Assembly: GCA_013696535.1 (NCBI GenBank)
Contig: JACCYI010000357.1
Location: 1 to 10,664, forward strand
Direction of reading: 5' to 3'
Source: Solirubrobacterales bacterium
GTDB taxonomy: Bacteria > Actinomycetota > Thermoleophilia > Solirubrobacterales > Solirubrobacteraceae
DNA: 10,664 nucleotides
Shown here: piece after piece, positions 1-7,717 of the stretch
How the letters are laid out: every line of letters begins with the position of its first letter
Numbering within the stretch: the first letter of the stretch is position 1
The notes under the pieces: model-generated
What the model was told of the DNA's origin: nothing
What the model saw: only the letters and a program-made list of their open reading frames with translations
The model's database searches: none
Program-made: the position numbers and the translations under genes

Positions 1-27
1 GTCCTGGGCCATCGGGAGGGGAGCCGG

Positions 28-1479
28 ATGTCGACGAGCACACGCGGTGAGGGCGAAGCCGAGGAGGAACAGCCGGGCAGCCCGGCGGACGACCGGGGTG
101 GGGTGACCCGTCAGCTGTGGTTCTGGGTGCTCATCGGCATCACGCTCGGGATCATCCTCGGGTTCGCCGCTCCTGACACGGCGGAGAAGGCGAAGTGGCT
201 CGCCGACGCCTTCATCCAGCTCATCAAGACCATCACCGCTCCCGTGATCTTCGTGACGGTGATCATCGGCATCGCGTCCCTCGGCGACATGGCACGGGCA
301 GGCGGGCTCGCGGCTAAAGCGCTCGGGTACTTCTTCAGCGCCACCATCGTCGCGCTCACGCTCGGCCTTCTCGCTGCCAACCTGGTCAAGCCGGGGGCAG
401 GCCTGAACGCGGTGGCAAGCGATTCGGGCAAGGCCGCCGCCGAGGAGTCGATCAAGGAGGCGGGCGGGGGCAGCGGCCTCGTGCCCTTCATCACCGACCA
501 TCTGCTCCCCGACAGCCTTGCCGGGCCCTTCGTCGAGAACGAGATCCTCCGCGTTCTTATGCTCGCAATCCTGGTTGCGGCCGCGATCTCGTCCCTGCCG
601 AAGGTCACTCGCGAGCGCGTCGTCGGTGGATTCGAGACCGCCTCGCAGATCCTGTTCAAGGTGATCACCCTCGTCATGTGGGCTGCGCCGCTCGCAGCTT
701 TCGGCGGTATTGCGTACACCGTGGCGGCGTTCGGCGGCGACTCGCTGGCCAATCTCGGGAAATTGATGATCACGTTCTGGGTGACGTGCGCGATCTTCGT
801 CTTCGTGGTGCTCGGCCTGATCGCCCGGGTGAGCGGCTTCAACATCTTCCGCTTCGTCCGCATGCTCAAGGACGAGCTGCTGATCATCGTCGGGACCTCT
901 TCATCGGAGACGGTGCTGCCCCGTCTGCTGCGAAAGCTCGAGGCCGCAGGTGCGTCGCGTCAGGTGGTCGGGGTGGTCATTCCCACGGGGTACTCCTTCA
1001 ACCTCGACGGCACCTGCATCTACCTCACGCTCGGAGCGCTCTTCATTCTGCAGGCCGCCGGGCAGGACATGGCGATCGGCGAGCAGATAGCGCTTGCCGG
1101 GCTCATGGTGCTGACCTCGAAGGGCGCGGCCGGGATAACCGGAGCCGGCCTCGTGACGCTCACCGCCTCCCTGCAGGCGTTCGGCGGTCAGTTCTTCACT
1201 GCAGACGCCATCGCGGTGGGGATCGCCCTCGTGGTCGGGATCGACCGGATCATGAGCGAGGGCCGGGCGCTCACGAACTGCATCGGCAACAGTGTGGCCA
1301 CCATGGTCGTCGCCAAGTGGCAGGGGGAGCGAGACGACGAGCGATTCCAGGCCGCTCTGCGCGACCCACGAGAAGTGGAGCGGCTCACGAATCTCGGGCT
1401 CGACGACCCCGATGCCATCAGCCGTCACACGGAACGCCGAGGGGCCACAGGGAGCCGAGTCGCCGTCCCGGCCGGCTGA
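28..1479 (+). CDS. dctA: C4-dicarboxylate/cation symporter, DctA-like (DAACS family)
   Basis: Probable inner-membrane secondary transporter that takes up C4-dicarboxylates (succinate, fumarate, malate) with Na+ or H+. The 483-residue protein starts with a hydrophilic acidic tail (about residues 1-28), followed by hydrophobic segments from about residue 29 (LWFWVLIGITLGIILGF). The family's conserved C-terminal core is present: the serine-rich TSSSE re-entrant loop at residues 290-294, YSFNLDGT ending at T329, and GIDRIMSE...ALTN..GN with D406, R407, N417 and N421. These match DctA more closely than the glutamate/aspartate (GltP) branch, but substrate is inferred. The ATG follows a strong purine-rich ribosome site (GGGAGGGGAG, 14-23) four bases upstream. 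At 483 residues it is longer than the roughly 430 of E. coli DctA, through both terminal tails and a loop near residues 120-150. It is followed directly by yvcK, suggesting co-transcription. The promoter, if present, lies outside the window. Confidence 0.9.
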   Translation: MSTSTRGEGEAEEEQPGSPADDRGGVTRQLWFWVLIGITLGIILGFAAPDTAEKAKWLADAFIQLIKTITAPVIFVTVIIGIASLGDMARAGGLAAKALGYFFSATIVALTLGLLAANLVKPGAGLNAVASDSGKAAAEESIKEAGGGSGLVPFITDHLLPDSLAGPFVENEILRVLMLAILVAAAISSLPKVTRERVVGGFETASQILFKVITLVMWAAPLAAFGGIAYTVAAFGGDSLANLGKLMITFWVTCAIFVFVVLGLIARVSGFNIFRFVRMLKDELLIIVGTSSSETVLPRLLRKLEAAGASRQVVGVVIPTGYSFNLDGTCIYLTLGALFILQAAGQDMAIGEQIALAGLMVLTSKGAAGITGAGLVTLTASLQAFGGQFFTADAIAVGIALVVGIDRIMSEGRALTNCIGNSVATMVVAKWQGERDDERFQAALRDPREVERLTNLGLDDPDAISRHTERRGATGSRVAVPAG

Positions 1480-1501
1480 AGCTCCGGCGATACTGGCGTC
1501 C

Positions 1502-2500
1502 TTGACCCTCCAAGCGGGACAGAAGGGGCGAGCCGCGCGCCCGCGGGTGGTCGCCTTCGGCGGAGGGACGGGCCTTCCGGTGCTGCTCGAAGGGCTGCGC
1601 AAGCCGATCGGTGATCGCCTTACGGCGGTGGTGAGCGTGGCCGATGACGGCGGGTCGAGCGGCCGGCTGCGTCAGGAGCTCGGCATGGCGCCCCCGGGTG
1701 ACGTGCGGAGCTGTCTCGTCGCGCTCGCGGGGCGACGGCGCCTCGCCGAGGTCTTCAACTACCGCTTCGAGGGTGGAACCGAATTGCGCGACCACAGCGT
1801 CGGCAACCTGATCATCGCGGCGCTCGCGGAGATGTCGGGCGGGTTCTCCGAAGGCGTGCAGGAGGCGGCCCGCTTCCTTCGCGTGACCGGACGGGTCTTT
1901 CCCGCCGCCACCGAGAGCCTCACCCTCGTCGTGACCTACACCGACGGGACCGTCACCCGGGGCGAATCGACGGTGCGCGAGTCGGGAAGGGTCGTCGCCC
2001 GGGTTACCGCTGAACCGGCGACGGCCGCGGCCCCGGAGGAGGTGCTCGAGGCGCTGGCCGGCGCGGACGTCGTTGTGCTCGGCTCGGGAAGCCTGTTCAC
2101 GAGCACTATTCCGTCGCTACTCGGGCGCGGGGTTCCCGAGGCGCTAGCGCGCTTCTCCGGTCCCATCGTCTACGTGGCGAACGTGATGACGCAGCCTGGC
2201 GAGACGGCCGGCTTCACGCTCTCCGACCACCTCAAGGCGATAGAAGAGCACGTGGGCCCGCTGGTCACCGACGTGCTCGTCAATGCCACGCCGCTCCCAG
2301 CGCCGCTGGTGGATCGCTACGTGGCCGACGGCGCCTCGCCCGTCGAGATCGACCGCGATCGGGTGGAGGCCATGGGGGTGCGCGTGCGCGAGGCCGTCAT
2401 GCTCCCGGACTCCCATGGCGGGGAGGCGCGCCACGACCCCGACCGCCTCGCGGCGGCGGTCGGCGAGCTGGCGCGTGCCACCGCGAGGGAGGTCCGATGA
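1502..2500 (+). CDS. yvcK: Gluconeogenesis factor YvcK/CofD-like protein
   Basis: Cytoplasmic protein of the YvcK family. In Bacillus and mycobacteria members are needed for growth on gluconeogenic carbon sources and for cell-wall homeostasis, and bind UDP-sugars; no enzymatic reaction is firmly assigned. The nucleotide-binding N-terminus is clear: VVAFGGGTGLP (residues 16-26), VADDGGSSGRLR (46-57) and PPGDVR (64-69), then HSVGNLIIAAL, GSGSLFTS and NVMTQPGETAGF. This pattern is YvcK rather than true CofD of F420 synthesis. The start is uncertain. The frame is open back into dctA, with ATGs at 1292 and 1412, a TTG at 1502 and a GTG at 1547. I chose TTG 1502 because it gives 332 residues, near the family norm of about 320, and leaves a short N-terminal tail, but no good ribosome site precedes it. 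GTG 1547 would begin right at the first beta strand. The stop overlaps the rpiA start (ATGA). Its placement between dctA and rpiA, instead of the usual rapZ-whiA setting, is unusual. Confidence 0.88.
   Translation: MTLQAGQKGRAARPRVVAFGGGTGLPVLLEGLRKPIGDRLTAVVSVADDGGSSGRLRQELGMAPPGDVRSCLVALAGRRRLAEVFNYRFEGGTELRDHSVGNLIIAALAEMSGGFSEGVQEAARFLRVTGRVFPAATESLTLVVTYTDGTVTRGESTVRESGRVVARVTAEPATAAAPEEVLEALAGADVVVLGSGSLFTSTIPSLLGRGVPEALARFSGPIVYVANVMTQPGETAGFTLSDHLKAIEEHVGPLVTDVLVNATPLPAPLVDRYVADGASPVEIDRDRVEAMGVRVREAVMLPDSHGGEARHDPDRLAAAVGELARATAREVR
2485..2492 (+). promoter_or_regulatory. Ribosome binding site for rpiA inside the end of yvcK
   Basis: GAGGGAGG lies within the last codons of yvcK and ends four bases before ATG 2497. 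It fixes the rpiA start and, with the ATGA stop/start overlap at 2497-2500, indicates that rpiA is translated from the same message, probably coupled to yvcK termination. Confidence 0.7.
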
Positions 2501-3162
2501 ACTCCACCTTCGAACACGAGAAGCTCGTGGTCGGCCGGGCGGCAGCCGCGCTGGTCGAGGCGGGAATGCTGCTCGGGCTCGGGACGGGGTCGACCGTCAA
2601 CCATCTGCTGCCGGCGCTCGCCGACCGCGCACTGGCGAACCTGCGCTGCGTCTCCACCTCCCCCCGCACCGAGGAGGCGGCGCGGGTGCTCGGCCTGGCC
2701 GTGGAGCCGTTTGACCCCATCGAACGTCTCGACATGGCGATCGACGGGGCAGACCAGGTCGACCCGGAGGGCTGGCTCGTCAAGGGCGGCGGTGCGGCGC
2801 ACACCCGGGAGAAGATCGTGGCCGCCGCCGCCGAGCGGTTCGTGGTGATCATCTCCTCCGACAAGGAGGTCGAGACGCTGGGTCCGCCAGTCCCGCTCGA
2901 ACTGGTCGCGTTCGGCCTCGAGTCGACGCTGCACGCGCTCGAGCATGCAAAGCTGCGCGACACGACGCCGGTGACGCCCGACGGCGGCCTTATCGCGGAC
3001 TACCTCGGGGAGGTGGGCGACCCGAAAGCGCTCGCCCTCCGCCTCGACGCGATTCCCGGGGTGGTCAATCACGGGCTTTTCACACCGGCGATGGTCTCTG
3101 AGGTTCTCATCGCGCGTGGCGACCAGGTCGAGCACCGGATGGTTTCCGGCGATCGGCGGTGA
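2497..3162 (+). CDS. rpiA: Ribose-5-phosphate isomerase A
   Basis: Interconverts ribose-5-phosphate and ribulose-5-phosphate in the non-oxidative pentose phosphate pathway; cytoplasmic. The 221-residue length matches the family (about 219 in E. coli). The phosphate-binding loop GLGTGST is at residues 27-33. The active-site set appears as D83 and D86 (in DGAD), K96 (in KGGG) and E105 (in REK). This spacing is identical to E. coli D81, D84, K94 and E103, so the enzyme should be active. The C-terminal AIPGVVNHGLF motif is typical. The ATG overlaps the yvcK stop by four bases and has its own good ribosome site. It is followed by a 69-base gap and then transketolase, which shares the ribose-5-phosphate substrate. 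The A-type isomerase is notable because many actinobacteria rely on the unrelated RpiB. Confidence 0.95.
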   Translation: MNSTFEHEKLVVGRAAAALVEAGMLLGLGTGSTVNHLLPALADRALANLRCVSTSPRTEEAARVLGLAVEPFDPIERLDMAIDGADQVDPEGWLVKGGGAAHTREKIVAAAAERFVVIISSDKEVETLGPPVPLELVAFGLESTLHALEHAKLRDTTPVTPDGGLIADYLGEVGDPKALALRLDAIPGVVNHGLFTPAMVSEVLIARGDQVEHRMVSGDRR

Positions 3163-3231
3163 GGCGCGCGCGAAGCGTGGCCCACGTGGGTAGCCTCGAC
3201 CAATCCAAGACGCCGACCGGAGGGAAGTTCT
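3163..3231 (+). promoter_or_regulatory. rpiA-tkt intergenic leader, possible promoter/operator
   Basis: This is the only intergenic stretch of any size in the window (69 bases). It ends in a strong ribosome site for tkt (GGAGGG, 3219-3224, seven bases before ATG 3232). It contains the perfect palindrome CCCACGTGGG, immediately followed by TAGCCT (3191-3196), which resembles an actinobacterial TANNNT -10 element. No convincing -35 box is visible about 17 bases further upstream. It could hold an internal promoter for tkt-pgi-otsB-GH65 with the palindrome as operator. This is inference from base pattern only. Confidence 0.3.
3181..3190. repeat. Perfect 10-base palindrome CCCACGTGGG upstream of tkt
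   Basis: CCCACGTGGG is its own reverse complement. The preceding bases add an overlapping inverted repeat, CGTGG (3176-3180) and CCACG (3182-3186) around one C. With no T-run following, it does not look like a rho-independent terminator. A dimeric regulator site is possible; in such GC-rich DNA chance is also possible. Confidence 0.4.
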
Positions 3232-5286
3232 ATGAGCACTGAGGCCGCGGTCGACATCGACCAGCTCTGCATCGACACGATCCGCACGCTGGCGATCGAC
3301 GGCGTGGAGGAAGCCAACAGCGGTCATCCGGGGATGCCGATGGCCATGGCGCCCGCCGCGTACCTGCTCTACACGCGCTTCATGCGCCATGACCCCGCGG
3401 AGCACCAGTGGCCCGACCGTGACCGCTTCGTACTCAGCGCCGGCCACGGCTCGATGCTGCTCTACGCGGTCCTGCACCTGAGCGGCTATGACGTCTCGAT
3501 GGACGACCTCAAGTCCTTCCGCAAGTGGGAGTCAAAGACCCCGGGGCACCCCGAGCGCGACAAGACGAACGTCACGCCCGGCGTCGAGCTCACGACAGGT
3601 CCGCTCGGCCAGGGCTTCGCGAACGGCATCGGCATGGCGATGGCCGAGGAATACCTGCGCACCACCTTCGGCTCCGACGTGCAGGACCACCGGATCTTCG
3701 CGATCTGCTCCGACGGCGACCTCCAGGAGGGCATCTCCCATGAGGCGGCCTCCCTCGCGGGCCATCTCAAGCTGGGCAAGCTCGTCTACCTGTACGACGA
3801 CAACTCGATCCAGCTCGACGGCCCGACCGCCGAGGCCTTCTCCGAGAACATCCCCAAGCGCTTCGAGGCCTATGGGTGGCACACGCTCAAGGTGGACGAC
3901 GTCAACGACCTCGACGCCCTCTCCTCGGCGATCGAGGCGGGCATCGCGGAGACCGGCAGGCCGACGCTCATCAGCGTGAAGACGATCATCGGGTGGCCCG
4001 CTCCGCACAAGCAGAACAGCTCGAAGGCCCACGGGTCTCCGCTCGGGTCCGATGAGGTCCGGGCGACCAAGGAAGCCCTCGGGTGGGATCCCGACAAGAC
4101 GTTCTTCGTTCCGGACGGTGTCTATGAGGCGTTCTCCCAGGCGGAGCGCGGCGCGGCAGCAAGGTCTGAGTGGACGGAGCGCTTCGACGCCTGGCATGCG
4201 GGCAACGAGGAGCTCGGAGCGCAGTGGGACGCGGCATGGAGCGATCCGCCCCGGGCGATGCCGGGCCTCGCGGACGCGATTCCGCGATTCGACGGCGAGG
4301 ATCCCGTCGCGACGCGCAAGGCGGGCGGCAAGGTCATGGCGGCCTTCGAGCCCTTCACCCCGACGATGATCGGCGGAGCGGCCGATCTCGAGGGATCGAC
4401 CAACACCGTCTTCCCCGAGTCGGGGTACTACTCCGCGGGCGAATCCGGGCGCAACGTCAAGTTCGGCGTCCGGGAGCACGGGATGGGCGGCATCGTCAAC
4501 GGGATGGCGGCGCATGGCGGGATCCTGCGCCCGTACGGCTCGACGTTCGCGCAGTTCTCGGACTACATGCGCGGCTCCATCCGCCTGTCGGCGCTGATGG
4601 CGCTCGACGTGGCCTGGGTGTTCACCCACGACTCGATCGGCCTCGGCGAGGACGGCCCGACCCACCAGCCGATCGAGCACTATGCGGCGCTGCGCGCGAT
4701 CCCCGGGCTGAGCGTGTTTCGCCCGGCCGACGCCAACGAGACCGCAGCGGCCTGGCGCGCCGTGCTCGAGGACGTCAACGGGCCGGCCGCCTTCCTGCTC
4801 ACGCGGCAGAACCTACCCGTCCTCTCCGACGTGACTGTGGAGGGCGTGGCGAAGGGCGCCTACGTGCTCGCCGACGCCGACGGGGGCGAGCCCCAGCTGA
4901 TCCTGGCGGCCACGGGCAGCGAGGTGTCCCTTTGCCTCGACGCGCGCGAGACGCTCCAGGGCGAGGGGATCGCGACCCGAGTGGTCTCCATGCCCTGCTG
5001 GGAGCTGTTCGCCGCCCAGGACGACGCCTACCGGGATTCCGTGCTGCCCGCGGGCCCCGCGAAGCTCTCCGTGGAAGTCGGTGTGGCGATGGGCTGGGCG
5101 AAGTGGGTGGACGCTTCCGTGTCGCTCGAGCGCTTCGGCGCATCGGCTCCCGGCCCGGAGGTGCTCGAGCGGATGGGCTTCTCGGTCGAGAACGTCGTCG
5201 CTCGCGCGAAGGACCTCCTCGAAGGGCGCGGGGTGCCGGGCGACACCCCGCACGACTCAGAAGCGCCCGGCACTCCCCAGGGCTGA
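3232..5286 (+). CDS. tkt: Transketolase
   Basis: Thiamine-diphosphate enzyme that moves two-carbon ketol units between sugar phosphates (xylulose-5-P with ribose-5-P or erythrose-4-P), linking the pentose phosphate pathway and glycolysis. At 684 residues it is full length (about 660-700 usual). The N-terminal domain has [25 protein letters not shown] and the cofactor/Mg site SDGDLQEG (D161) with N191 in [12 protein letters not shown] carries a conserved active-site His. The pyrimidine-binding domain has FGVREHGM with the conserved cofactor-activating E415, and [15 protein letters not shown] (H466, D467, E473). The C-terminal domain contains ATGSEVSL. A hydrophilic tail of about 18 residues ([18 protein letters not shown]) extends past the usual end. 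The ATG is well supported by GGAGGG seven bases upstream. It ends two bases before the pgi start. No transaldolase gene sits between tkt and pgi, although it commonly does in related operons. Confidence 0.97.
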   Translation: MSTEAAVDIDQLCIDTIRTLAIDGVEEANSGHPGMPMAMAPAAYLLYTRFMRHDPAEHQWPDRDRFVLSAGHGSMLLYAVLHLSGYDVSMDDLKSFRKWESKTPGHPERDKTNVTPGVELTTGPLGQGFANGIGMAMAEEYLRTTFGSDVQDHRIFAICSDGDLQEGISHEAASLAGHLKLGKLVYLYDDNSIQLDGPTAEAFSENIPKRFEAYGWHTLKVDDVNDLDALSSAIEAGIAETGRPTLISVKTIIGWPAPHKQNSSKAHGSPLGSDEVRATKEALGWDPDKTFFVPDGVYEAFSQAERGAAARSEWTERFDAWHAGNEELGAQWDAAWSDPPRAMPGLADAIPRFDGEDPVATRKAGGKVMAAFEPFTPTMIGGAADLEGSTNTVFPESGYYSAGESGRNVKFGVREHGMGGIVNGMAAHGGILRPYGSTFAQFSDYMRGSIRLSALMALDVAWVFTHDSIGLGEDGPTHQPIEHYAALRAIPGLSVFRPADANETAAAWRAVLEDVNGPAAFLLTRQNLPVLSDVTVEGVAKGAYVLADADGGEPQLILAATGSEVSLCLDARETLQGEGIATRVVSMPCWELFAAQDDAYRDSVLPAGPAKLSVEVGVAMGWAKWVDASVSLERFGASAPGPEVLERMGFSVENVVARAKDLLEGRGVPGDTPHDSEAPGTPQG

Positions 5287-5288
5287 GC

Positions 5289-6926
5289 GTGAGCTCCTCT
5301 CCTTCCACCCCCCTCCTCGAGCGCCCGGCCTTCCGGGCGCTCCAAGAGCATCACGCGCTCGTTGGCGACTTGCACCTGCGCGAGTGGTTCGCCGATGATC
5401 CGGAGCGCGGGACGCGCCTGGCCGCCGAAGCCGAGGGCATCTACCTCGACTTCTCGAAGAACCGCGTCACCGACGAGACGCTGGAGCTGCTGGTCGAACT
5501 CGCCGAGCAGTCCGGGCTGCGAGCACGTATCGACGGCATGTTCTCGGGCGAGAAGCTCAACGTCACCGAAGACCGTGCGGTGCTGCACGTGGCCTTGAGA
5601 GCGCCCACCGACTCGGTCATCGAGGTCGATGGCCAGAACGTCGTGCCGGAAGTCCATGCCGTTCTGGACCGCATGGCGGACTTCGCCGACCGCATCCGGT
5701 CCGGCGAGTGGGCGGGGCACACCGGCAAGCGGATCCGCAACGTCGTGAACGTCGGCATCGGCGGCTCGGACCTGGGCCCTGTCATGGCCTACGAGGCGCT
5801 GCGCCACTACGCCGCGCGGGACATGACGTTCCGGTTCGTCGCCAACGTCGACGGCACGGACTTCGCCGAAGCCACGCAGGACCTCGACGCCGAGGAGACG
5901 CTCTTCATCATCGCCTCCAAGACCTTCACGACGGTCGAGACCATGACGAACGCCCAGACGGCTCGCGACTGGCTGCTCGAGCGCCTCGGCGGTGATGACT
6001 CAGCGGTAGCCAAGCACTTCGTGGCCGTGTCGACGAACGCCGACCTCGTGGCTGAGTTCGGCATCGACACCGCCAACATGTTCGGCTTCTGGAACTGGGT
6101 CGGCGGGCGCTACTCGATGACCTCGGCGATCGGCTTATCGACCATGATCGCCGTCGGTCCCGAAGCCTTTCGGGAGATGCTCGACGGCTTCCACGCGATG
6201 GACGAGCACTTTCGCACCGCGCCCTTCGAGCGCAACCTGCCCGTGCTGCTCGGCCTGTTGACGGTCTGGTACGCCGACTTCTTTGGTGCGCAGACGGTCG
6301 CCGTCCTCCCCTACGACCAGTACCTCAAGCGCTTCCCGGCCTACCTCCAGCAGCTCACGATGGAGTCGAGCGGCAAGTCCACGACCCTCTCGGGCGAGCG
6401 CGTCGCGTACGAGACAGGCCCCATCTACTGGGGTGAGCCCGGCACGAACGGCCAGCACTCCTTCTACCAGCTCATACACCAGGGAACGCGGCTGATCCCG
6501 TGCGACTTCATCGCGTTCGAGCGGTCGCTCAACCCGCTGGCTGAGCATCACGACCTGCTCACCGCCAACGTCTTCGCGCAGACCGAGGCCCTCGCCTTCG
6601 GTAAGACGGCCGACCAGGTGCGACAGGAAGGCGTGCCTGAGTCGCTGGTGCAACATCGGGTCTTCGAGGGCAACCGGCCGACGAACACGCTTCTGGCCGA
6701 TGAGCTCACCCCCGCGATGCTCGGGAAGCTGGTCGCCCTCTACGAGCACAGCGTGTTCACGCAAGGGGCGGTCTGGGACATCAACCCCTTCGATCAGTGG
6801 GGCGTCGAACTCGGCAAGGCGCTCGCGGGGCGAATCGCGGAGGAGCTGCGCGACGACTCACAGGATCTCGAGCATGACTCGTCGACGAACGCGCTGATCG
6901 CGCGCTACAAGGGAGCACGCTCGTGA
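5289..6926 (+). CDS. pgi: Glucose-6-phosphate isomerase
   Basis: Cytoplasmic enzyme that interconverts glucose-6-phosphate and fructose-6-phosphate. I chose GTG 5289, two bases after the tkt stop, although the frame is open far upstream inside tkt. This start gives 545 residues, close to the 549 of E. coli, and begins just before the family's N-terminal helix ([11 protein letters not shown]). Both sugar-isomerase signatures are visible: [15 protein letters not shown] and [20 protein letters not shown]. By homology the catalytic residues are E359 (in MESSGKST), H390 (in GQHSF) and K510 (in VELGKAL). The E-to-H spacing of 31 equals that of E. coli E355 and H386. Upstream ribosome-site bases are weak (CAGGG), so translation may depend on ribosomes finishing tkt. 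Its stop overlaps the otsB start (GTGA). Here it would connect glucose-6-phosphate from the downstream trehalose genes with the fructose-6-phosphate used by transketolase. Confidence 0.96.
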   Translation: MSSSPSTPLLERPAFRALQEHHALVGDLHLREWFADDPERGTRLAAEAEGIYLDFSKNRVTDETLELLVELAEQSGLRARIDGMFSGEKLNVTEDRAVLHVALRAPTDSVIEVDGQNVVPEVHAVLDRMADFADRIRSGEWAGHTGKRIRNVVNVGIGGSDLGPVMAYEALRHYAARDMTFRFVANVDGTDFAEATQDLDAEETLFIIASKTFTTVETMTNAQTARDWLLERLGGDDSAVAKHFVAVSTNADLVAEFGIDTANMFGFWNWVGGRYSMTSAIGLSTMIAVGPEAFREMLDGFHAMDEHFRTAPFERNLPVLLGLLTVWYADFFGAQTVAVLPYDQYLKRFPAYLQQLTMESSGKSTTLSGERVAYETGPIYWGEPGTNGQHSFYQLIHQGTRLIPCDFIAFERSLNPLAEHHDLLTANVFAQTEALAFGKTADQVRQEGVPESLVQHRVFEGNRPTNTLLADELTPAMLGKLVALYEHSVFTQGAVWDINPFDQWGVELGKALAGRIAEELRDDSQDLEHDSSTNALIARYKGARS

Positions 6927-7717
6927 GGGATCTGCCCGATCCCCTCGATGGGAGCCTGGAGGACGAGCTGGCCGGCCGCCAGCCGGCGGTATTCCTCGAC
7001 TACGACGGGACGCTGACGCCGATCGTCGACCGCCCGCAGGATGCGGTGATCTCCGAACCGATGCGCGAGGCGGTCCGGGGACTCGCGCAACGCTGCACGG
7101 TCTGCGTGGTCAGCGGGCGCGACCGGCCGGTGGTCCAAGCGCTGATGGGGATCGACGACCTCGTGGTGGCGGGTAGCCACGGCTTTGACATCTGGAGCCC
7201 GGACCAGGGTGAGATGGAGCACGACGCCGGCTCGGGCTTCGAGGAGCTGCTCGACGGGATCAAGGCCCGTCTGAGCGACGAGGTCGATCCGATCGAAGGG
7301 GCGGCCGTCGAGCCCAAGAAGGCCTCCGTCGCCGTCCACTACCGGCTGGTCGCCGAGGACGCAAAGCCCGAGATCAGACGGATCGTGGAGACGATCCTCG
7401 CCGAGCACCCCGACGACCTCAAGGTGACCCCGGGGAAGATGGTCTTCGAGATCCAACCCAAGCTCGACTGGGACAAGGGCAAGGCCGTGCTGCACCTGAT
7501 AGAGGCGCTGCAGCTCGACGGAGACGACATCGTCCCGCTCTACCTGGGAGACGACGTCACCGACGAGGACGCGTTCGCCGCCTTGGCCGACCGCGGCATC
7601 GGCATCTTCGTCGGCGATGCTGATGATCTCGAGGGGGCTGACCGGCCCACCGCCGCTCGGTACGTCCTGCAGTCGATCGGTGACGTCGAGCGCTTCCTCG
7701 ACGGGTTGGCACGATGA
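6923..7717 (+). CDS. otsB: Trehalose-6-phosphate phosphatase (OtsB, HAD superfamily)
   Basis: Predicted to remove phosphate from trehalose-6-phosphate to give trehalose in the cytoplasm. The 264-residue protein has all four HAD motifs: [10 protein letters not shown] with nucleophile D26 and general acid/base D28; VSGRD with S64; a lysine region around K172 (PGKMVFEI) followed by DWDKGKA; and [11 protein letters not shown] with D210, D211 and D214 for Mg2+. GSHGFDIW (about 85-91) and VAVHYR (about 137-142) are typical of OtsB. The GTG start overlaps the pgi stop by four bases and has GGGAG (6911-6915) seven bases before it. The stop overlaps the GH65 ATG, so the three genes look translationally coupled. 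No otsA (trehalose-6-phosphate synthase) is present in the window. The neighbouring GH65 gene suggests that trehalose-6-phosphate or trehalose metabolism runs through a phosphorylase. The sequence style matches the middle domain of mycobacterial OtsB1. Confidence 0.92.
   Translation: MRDLPDPLDGSLEDELAGRQPAVFLDYDGTLTPIVDRPQDAVISEPMREAVRGLAQRCTVCVVSGRDRPVVQALMGIDDLVVAGSHGFDIWSPDQGEMEHDAGSGFEELLDGIKARLSDEVDPIEGAAVEPKKASVAVHYRLVAEDAKPEIRRIVETILAEHPDDLKVTPGKMVFEIQPKLDWDKGKAVLHLIEALQLDGDDIVPLYLGDDVTDEDAFAALADRGIGIFVGDADDLEGADRPTAARYVLQSIGDVERFLDGLAR

Noticed and set aside
678..1505. 275-residue + strand open frame within dctA
   Set aside because: It is an Arg/His-rich out-of-frame shadow overlapping the conserved DctA core; no domain or ribosome site.
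1502..2500. CofD (F420 biosynthesis transferase) as the identity of the gene after dctA
   Set aside because: VADDGGSSGRLR, PPGDVR and NVMTQPGET are YvcK-branch motifs, and no F420 genes are nearby.
3176..3190. GC-rich inverted repeats after rpiA as a rho-independent terminator
   Set aside because: The arms are short (5 bases) and no T-run follows, so a terminator is not supported; kept only as a possible operator.
2317..3477. 386-residue - strand open frame across rpiA and its flanks
   Set aside because: It spans three genuine genes and the intergenic leader with no ribosome site or domain; it is explained by GC-rich codon bias.
3532..4680. 382-residue open frame on the - strand inside tkt
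   Set aside because: It is a complementary shadow of transketolase codons with no known motif; the + strand has complete catalytic motifs through the same interval.
4170..5288. Upstream open extension of the pgi frame through tkt, which could suggest a fusion or a 918-residue protein
   Set aside because: The extension is Arg/Gly/Ala-rich shadow sequence of tkt. The Pgi-like sequence begins just after GTG 5289, which gives the normal family length.
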